Below are positions 5,532 through 9,838 of a stretch of 9,838 bases of DNA, piece by piece. A model generated the notes under the pieces. It was given only the letters and a program-made list of their open reading frames with translations, searched no databases and was not told where the DNA came from. Origin of the DNA: WTXA01 sp964415195 (GTDB taxonomy: Bacteria > Bacillota > TC1); contig CAYPYD010000016.1 of the NCBI GenBank assembly GCA_964415195.1, forward strand, positions 1-9,838, written 5' to 3'. The position numbers and the translations under genes were made by a program. Each line of letters begins with the position of its first letter. The stretch's first letter is position 1.

Positions 5532-6427
5532 TAAACACCTACATTTTTTATTATTCTTAAAATTCCTTCAACATTTTTCAATATACAAACGAGTTCATCC
5601 TTATATATACCCGCAAATATTGTTTCATTTTCAACTGGAAATCTATTTTCTATTTTTTGACCTAATTTAATTTTACTATATGCTTCTTCATCTAGTTCTA
5701 TTTGTAACATCTGGTCTATGATTGCTTCGCGAACTGGTAATAGGAATGATCTATCACCTTTAGCCTCCATGTTAGCTAACACTTCAAGTTTAAGACTATT
5801 ATCAATTAGAAAATGTCCTATTTGTAATCTTAATAAACTACCCATAACAGCAGGAATACCAAGTAATTCGCCTATATGGACACATAGTGTTCTAATATAG
5901 GTACCTTTGGATACACCAGCTGTAAATTTGGCTCTCCAGTAACCATCTGCAAAATATAGGTTATCCTTTACAGATAACCTTTTAATCTCTATATTCTTAC
6001 TAGCTCGTTCTATTTCTATACCAGCTCTAGCATATTGATAAAGTTTTCTGCCTTTGACTTTGACACTTGAATACATTGGAGGTTTTTGTGAAATTATTGT
6101 ACCTGATAAGCTTTCAATAATTTTCTCCAACTTAGAATTTTCTAGTAATTCACTTGAAAATTCTACCTGTTCTAATACACCATGTATATCTTCTGTATCA
6201 GAATTGAGACCAAATACTATCTCACCCTCATAAACTTTATACCCATCACCTACATATTCTAGTAATCTTGTTCCTTTACCCACGCCTACAACAAGAACAC
6301 CTTCAGCTTCTGGGTCTAGAGTTCCAGCATGCCCAACTTTCTTAGTTTTTAATATTTTTCTTACACCATAGACAACATCATGGGATGTCATGCCTTTTTC
6401 TTTAAAGACATTAATTATTCCATTCAT
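5531..6427 (-). CDS. truB: tRNA pseudouridine(55) synthase
   Basis: A complete 298-residue TruB, which converts U55 in the T-loop of tRNAs to pseudouridine and also acts as a tRNA folding factor. Family motifs are in order: I-N-V-F-K-E-K-G-M-T-S-H-D-V-V (5-19), V-G-H-A-G-T-L-D-P-E-A-E-G-V-L (31-45) with the catalytic Asp38, Q-K-P-P-M-Y-S-S-V-K-V-K-G-R-K-L-Y (114-130), and S-K-G-T-Y-I-R-T-L (173-181). The C-terminal part (about 245-298) has the size of a short PUA-like extension. The ATG lies inside the end of the DHH gene, a 17-base overlap, and the stop overlaps ribF by one base, so three genes are tightly linked in translation. Confidence 0.97.
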   Translation of the reverse strand: MNGIINVFKEKGMTSHDVVYGVRKILKTKKVGHAGTLDPEAEGVLVVGVGKGTRLLEYVGDGYKVYEGEIVFGLNSDTEDIHGVLEQVEFSSELLENSKLEKIIESLSGTIISQKPPMYSSVKVKGRKLYQYARAGIEIERASKNIEIKRLSVKDNLYFADGYWRAKFTAGVSKGTYIRTLCVHIGELLGIPAVMGSLLRLQIGHFLIDNSLKLEVLANMEAKGDRSFLLPVREAIIDQMLQIELDEEAYSKIKLGQKIENRFPVENETIFAGIYKDELVCILKNVEGILRIIKNVGV

Positions 6428-7403
6428 TATTTTTCAAACCTTCAACTATTTTGTTTAATGCGAACTTCATAGCTTCATCTAGTGGTTTTCTTATTCTAAA
6501 TCCAGCAGCTCTTTTATGACCTCCGCCACCAAATCCAGCAGCCATTTTATTTGCATCTATTTCGCTTTTTGTTCTTATGGATATTCTGATTTCATCTTTG
6601 TTGAATTCTTTGAAAAGAATTGCAACTTCACTAGTTGATACTTTTCTAGGGTAATCAACATAGTTTTCTATATCACCAGATGTCAAATTATTAGCATTTA
6701 TATCTTCATAATTAAGATAAGTATAAGCTATATATCCATCCATCAAATATTCTAAATTATTCAATATAGTTCTAACACCGGCAATTTGTCCGATACTTTC
6801 ATTTTCATATACAAATTTTCGCATATTATTAAAATCAGCATTCATTTCATGCAAAATACTCACTAGAGCTACTGTAGCGCTAGTAGTAGATTCATATGTC
6901 AAATTACCTGTATCTGTCATAACCCCAGTATAGATAGCAGTTGCAGCTTCACTTGGTATAAAACCGAATAAGTCAAGATATATGCTACCTACTATTTCAG
7001 AAGTGGCAGCCATTTTGGGAAATACAAAATTTTTACTTCCAAAGAAATCATTACTAATATGATGGTCAACATTAATTATCCCATCATAATTATGAAATAT
7101 ATCTTCTAGAACAAAGCCTATTCTGTCTAATTTGCCAGAATCCATTATAAATACAAGATATTTCTCTTTTTTTTCTTCTTCACTTAAATCTTCAAGTTTT
7201 CTAATTTTGATTTTATTTTCTAAAAAACTGTATTTATCTGGAATATTATCTTTATTGATAACTAATGGATCAAAACCTAATTCCTTAAGTAAGAAACCCA
7301 TACCAATTGATGAGCCAATCGCATCACCATCAGGTGATTCATGACTCACAACAAGCATTGGTTGTATTTTGAGTTTTTTTAGATATTTTTTAAATTCCTT
7401 CAT
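6411..7403 (-). CDS. nrnA: DHH/DHHA1 family phosphoesterase (NrnA-like oligoribonuclease / pAp phosphatase)
   Basis: A complete 330-residue DHH-DHHA1 protein, the normal NrnA size. The metal-binding motifs of the DHH domain are all present: H-E-S-P-D-G-D-A-I-G-S-S (21-32), M-D-S-G (87-90), V-D-H-H-I-S (112-117) and G-V-M-T-D-T-G-N-L (160-168). The C-terminal DHHA1 domain ends with G-G-G-G-H-K-R-A-A-G-F (292-302), which contacts the substrate. NrnA homologues degrade 2- to 5-nucleotide RNAs from mRNA decay and dephosphorylate pAp; some relatives act on cyclic dinucleotide products such as pApA. Which substrate this one prefers cannot be read from sequence. Its place between rbfA and truB is common in Firmicutes. 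The ATG follows the rbfA stop by two bases, with only a modest purine-rich site (A-A-G-A-G-A-A-A-G) inside rbfA, suggesting coupled translation. Confidence 0.93.
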   Translation of the reverse strand: MKEFKKYLKKLKIQPMLVVSHESPDGDAIGSSIGMGFLLKELGFDPLVINKDNIPDKYSFLENKIKIRKLEDLSEEEKKEKYLVFIMDSGKLDRIGFVLEDIFHNYDGIINVDHHISNDFFGSKNFVFPKMAATSEIVGSIYLDLFGFIPSEAATAIYTGVMTDTGNLTYESTTSATVALVSILHEMNADFNNMRKFVYENESIGQIAGVRTILNNLEYLMDGYIAYTYLNYEDINANNLTSGDIENYVDYPRKVSTSEVAILFKEFNKDEIRISIRTKSEIDANKMAAGFGGGGHKRAAGFRIRKPLDEAMKFALNKIVEGLKNNEWNN

Positions 7404-7405
7404 AT

Positions 7406-7789
7406 CTATTCTTTCTCTTCTTCATCTTCATTGTTAGGTTTATTTTCCTTTTCAATGCTCTTTAATATTTTATTAATTTTCAAGCTATAGTTTAGAGTGT
7501 CATCTATGAAAAAGGCAATTTCAGGAACTATTCTCAATTTAAGTTTCATTCCAATTTGTTTTCTTATAAAACCTTTACCCTTATTTAATGCATCTAAACC
7601 TGCTTTTGCTTTTTCTTCATCAAGATGACTTATGAAAATCTTGGCGAACGATAGGTCCTTTGCTACTGTTACATCAGTAATAGAAATTAAGTTTAATCGA
7701 GGATCCTTAAGATCCTCTCTTATTACTTCCGCTAAAACTTTCATTAATTCACCCTCTAGTCTTTGACTACGATGATGTTTTCTTATCAT
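7406..7789 (-). CDS. rbfA: 30S ribosome-binding factor A
   Basis: A complete 127-residue RbfA, the single-KH-domain factor that binds near the 3' end of 16S rRNA and the h44/h28 neck and helps late 30S maturation, notably in the cold. Typical pieces are R-L-E-G-E-L-M-K-V-L-A-E-V-I (10-23), L-K-D-P-R-L-N-L-I-S-I-T-D-V (27-40), the strand S-F-A-K-I-F-I-S (47-54) and L-R-I-V-P-E-I-A-F-F-I-D-D-T (85-98). The C-terminus is a charged tail rich in Glu/Lys/Asn (about 113-127) that should be disordered. The ATG at 7789 has TTAGGAG seven bases upstream; that site overlaps the infB stop, leaving a gap of nine bases between the genes. Confidence 0.96.
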   Translation of the reverse strand: MIRKHHRSQRLEGELMKVLAEVIREDLKDPRLNLISITDVTVAKDLSFAKIFISHLDEEKAKAGLDALNKGKGFIRKQIGMKLKLRIVPEIAFFIDDTLNYSLKINKILKSIEKENKPNNEDEEEKE

Positions 7790-7798
7790 AATTTACTC

Positions 7799-9838
7799 CT
7801 AATCTAACTTCCTAGCAATACTTTCTAAAGTATATGCTTCAATTATATCTCCAACTCTTACATCGTTAAAACCGACTACACTCAAGCCACACTCATAACC
7901 TTGTGCAACTTCTTTAACTTCGTCTTTAAAACGTTTTAGTGAGTCTATTTCACCTTCGTGTATAATTATTCCATCTCTTAAAACTCTCAATTTGGAATTA
8001 TTAGTTACTTTTCCATCAAGAACATAACAACCAGCTACAAGACCAATTTTTGGCACCTTAATAACTTGTCTTACTTCGACTGAACCAAGTTCAACTTCCT
8101 TGATTTCTGGTGCTAGAAGTCCACTTATAGCTTTCTTGATGTCATCTATAACTTCATAGATGACACGATATAGTGTTACATTGACTTCTTCTTCAGCTGC
8201 AAGTTTTTTTGAATTAGTGTCTGGTCTAACATTGAAACCTATAATCAATGCATCTGATGACATAGCTAACTTAACGTCAGTTTCTGTAATTGCCCCAACA
8301 CCTTCGTGAATTATATTTACTTTAACTTCATCACTTTGAATTTTTCTAATTGATTGTGATAAAGCTTCTACAGATCCATGAACATCACCTTTAACGATTA
8401 TATTCAGTTCCTTCAAATTGCCTTCACTGATTTTTTCAAATAAGTTTTCAAGTGAAACCATCTGATTTTTTCTTCCACGTTCTTCTTTTTTTACAATTTT
8501 TCTTTGATCAGCCAAGTAAGCTGCGAGTTTTTCATCTTTAACAGCTTGGAATACATCACCAGCTTCTGGCACTACAGATAATCCTAATACTTCAACAGGT
8601 GTAGCTGGTCCGGCACTTTTAATGCTTTTGCCACCGTCATTCATCATCGCTTTTACCTTACCATAGGACTCTCCGGCCAATATCATGTCTCCGATTTTTA
8701 AAGTTCCTTTGTTGATAAGTAATGAGGTAACAGTACCTTTTTCTTTATCTAGCCTGCCATCAATAACAAATCCTTCAGCTAATCTATTTGGATTGGCTTT
8801 TAGCTCTAACATTTCGGCTTGTAATTGTATCATTTCTAGCAATGTATCTATGTTTTCATTGTTTTTAGCTGAAACAGGTACAAAAATAGTATCTCCGCCC
8901 CATTCTTCTGATACAAGTCCATATTCTGTTAATTGTTGCATCACTCTAGTAGCATCTGCCCCTTCTTTATCAATCTTATTAACAGCAACAATAATAGGTA
9001 CTTCAGCTGCTTTAGAGTGGTTTATAGCTTCTATAGTCTGAGGCATAACGCCATCATCTGCGGCAACGACAAGTATTGCAATGTCGGTAATTTTCGCTCC
9101 CCTAGCACGCATTGAAGTAAAAGCAGCATGCCCTGGTGTATCGATAAATGTAATTTTCTTTCCAGCATGATGTACTTGGTATGCCCCAATGTGTTGAGTA
9201 ATTCCACCAGCTTCAGTTGCAATTACATTTGTTTTTCTTATTGCATCTAAAAGTGAAGTTTTACCATGGTCAACGTGTCCCATTACTGTGATAATAGGAG
9301 GTCTTGATTTCAATGTTTTTGGATCATCATCCTCTACAAGAAGTTCTGTTTGTCTCTTTAATGATTTGAATTCAATTTCTTCAATTCCATATTCTGTAGC
9401 AATTAGCGATGCTGTATCAAAATCAACAAATTGATTGATTGTAGCCATAACTCCTAATGTAATTAATTTTTTAATTATTTCACCAGATGCTTTATTTAAA
9501 CGCATAGCTAAATCTTTAACTTGTATTTCTTCTCCTAAAGTTATTTTTTTTAAGTTAACTTCAATTTTTTCAACATCAGACTTTTGTCTTCTATTTCTGT
9601 TCCTTTTATTATATTTCCATCTATCGTCACCATCACCCATTCTGTTGCTTTTATATTCAACTTTGGCTGGACCCGGCTTTTTAACTTCTACTTTTTTCTT
9701 AAAATCTTTTTTAACTCCAGGTGAATTAGTTCCTGGAGCGTCTACCTTGGCGATTGGTCTATCACCTTGTGGTCTAGGTTGTTGAGGCGGTCTGTCACCT
9801 TGTGGTCTAGGTTGTTGAGGCGGTCTGTCACCTTGTGG
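7799..9838 (-). CDS. infB: Translation initiation factor IF-2, 5' end outside the window
   Basis: The 679 visible residues cover the whole conserved core. Reading N to C they show a Pro/Gln/Arg-rich repeat, a basic stretch (W-K-Y-N-K-R-N-R-N-R-R-Q-K, about 9580-9620), an IF2_N domain (about 9360-9540) and the G domain: G-H-V-D-H-G-K-T (9257-9280), D-T-P-G-H (9128-9142), N-K-I-D (8969-8980) and S-A-K (8864-8872). Beta-barrel domains and the C-terminal fMet-tRNA-binding domain follow. IF2 is the GTPase that brings initiator tRNA to the 30S subunit and promotes subunit joining. An internal ATG at 9640 is unlikely to be the main start, because the frame stays open with IF2-like Pro-rich sequence for 66 more codons to the edge. 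It leads the cluster rbfA-nrnA-truB-ribF. Confidence 0.97.
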   Translation of the reverse strand, partial: PQGDRPPQQPRPQGDRPPQQPRPQGDRPIAKVDAPGTNSPGVKKDFKKKVEVKKPGPAKVEYKSNRMGDGDDRWKYNKRNRNRRQKSDVEKIEVNLKKITLGEEIQVKDLAMRLNKASGEIIKKLITLGVMATINQFVDFDTASLIATEYGIEEIEFKSLKRQTELLVEDDDPKTLKSRPPIITVMGHVDHGKTSLLDAIRKTNVIATEAGGITQHIGAYQVHHAGKKITFIDTPGHAAFTSMRARGAKITDIAILVVAADDGVMPQTIEAINHSKAAEVPIIVAVNKIDKEGADATRVMQQLTEYGLVSEEWGGDTIFVPVSAKNNENIDTLLEMIQLQAEMLELKANPNRLAEGFVIDGRLDKEKGTVTSLLINKGTLKIGDMILAGESYGKVKAMMNDGGKSIKSAGPATPVEVLGLSVVPEAGDVFQAVKDEKLAAYLADQRKIVKKEERGRKNQMVSLENLFEKISEGNLKELNIIVKGDVHGSVEALSQSIRKIQSDEVKVNIIHEGVGAITETDVKLAMSSDALIIGFNVRPDTNSKKLAAEEEVNVTLYRVIYEVIDDIKKAISGLLAPEIKEVELGSVEVRQVIKVPKIGLVAGCYVLDGKVTNNSKLRVLRDGIIIHEGEIDSLKRFKDEVKEVAQGYECGLSVVGFNDVRVGDIIEAYTLESIARKLD
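9758..9838 (-). repeat. In-frame 33-bp tandem repeat in the IF2 N-terminal region
   Basis: Two full 33-bp units (9758-9790 and 9791-9823) and the first 15 bases of a third (9824-9838) are visible; the array continues past the edge. The two full units differ by one base, a silent GAT/GAC change. Each unit encodes the 11 residues P-P-Q-Q-P-R-P-Q-G-D-R, in rotated register. The near identity at DNA level points to recent duplication by slippage or recombination. It adds flexible, positively charged, disordered sequence before the IF2 core. Confidence 0.88.

Noticed and set aside
5532..5600. FMN riboswitch for ribF
   Set aside because: The bases before ribF are the coding end of truB, with a one-base overlap, and none of the conserved riboswitch core is visible.
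9638..9640. ATG 9640 as the infB start
   Set aside because: The frame is open for 66 codons upstream to the edge and has IF2-like Pro/Gln/Lys-rich sequence. An internal secondary start is possible but no clear Shine-Dalgarno is seen.

Overview
The window is AT-rich, low-GC DNA from a Firmicutes-type bacterium, most likely an anaerobic clostridium. The evidence is the gene order rbfA-DHH phosphoesterase-truB-ribF-rpsO-pnp behind infB, a divergent rpmB / Asp23-family pair, strong purine-rich Shine-Dalgarno sites, and GTG and TTG starts. The species cannot be named from the sequence.

Layout: at the left edge (1-34, minus) lies the first codons of a gene that by synteny should be fakA/yloV (DAK2 family). 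Before it on the same strand is an Asp23/Gls24 (YloU-like) gene. Next come a divergent promoter region (409-590) and rpmB (plus strand), which ends at a bidirectional terminator (831-856). Everything from there to the right edge is transcribed leftwards (minus strand). In order of transcription these genes are infB (5' end cut by the window), rbfA, a DHH/DHHA1 phosphoesterase (nrnA-like), truB, ribF, rpsO, a redoxin gene, pnp, and a small membrane-anchored protein of unknown function. infB to ribF are packed with overlaps or gaps of a few bases. rpsO has its own extended -10 promoter and a GC-richer leader, and ends at a strong terminator. The set joins translation initiation (IF2), 30S maturation (RbfA), tRNA modification (TruB), flavin cofactor synthesis (RibF), nanoRNA/nucleotide turnover (DHH protein) and mRNA decay (PNPase).

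The most notable find is between rpsO and pnp. A simple ORF reading shows only a 103-residue C-terminal piece of a redoxin (3637-3948). The same frame continues upstream through one TGA to a start at 4098, giving a 153-residue thioredoxin-fold protein. The TGA falls exactly where the family has its catalytic Cys, giving a U-P-F-C motif. Just downstream, the mRNA can form a 10-bp helix, an asymmetric bulge, a 5-bp upper stem and an AGUU loop, which matches the general form of a bacterial SECIS element. I read this as a selenocysteine-containing peroxiredoxin-like protein, placed as its own unit inside a normally continuous rpsO-pnp junction. If right, the organism must encode a selenocysteine-decoding system elsewhere.

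Other points of interest are an in-frame 33-bp tandem repeat (11 residues, Pro/Gln/Arg-rich) in the IF2 N-terminal region, a possible S15 autoregulatory leader, a stable hairpin without a U-tract next to the pnp promoter, and an inverted repeat between the divergent rpmB and Asp23 promoters.
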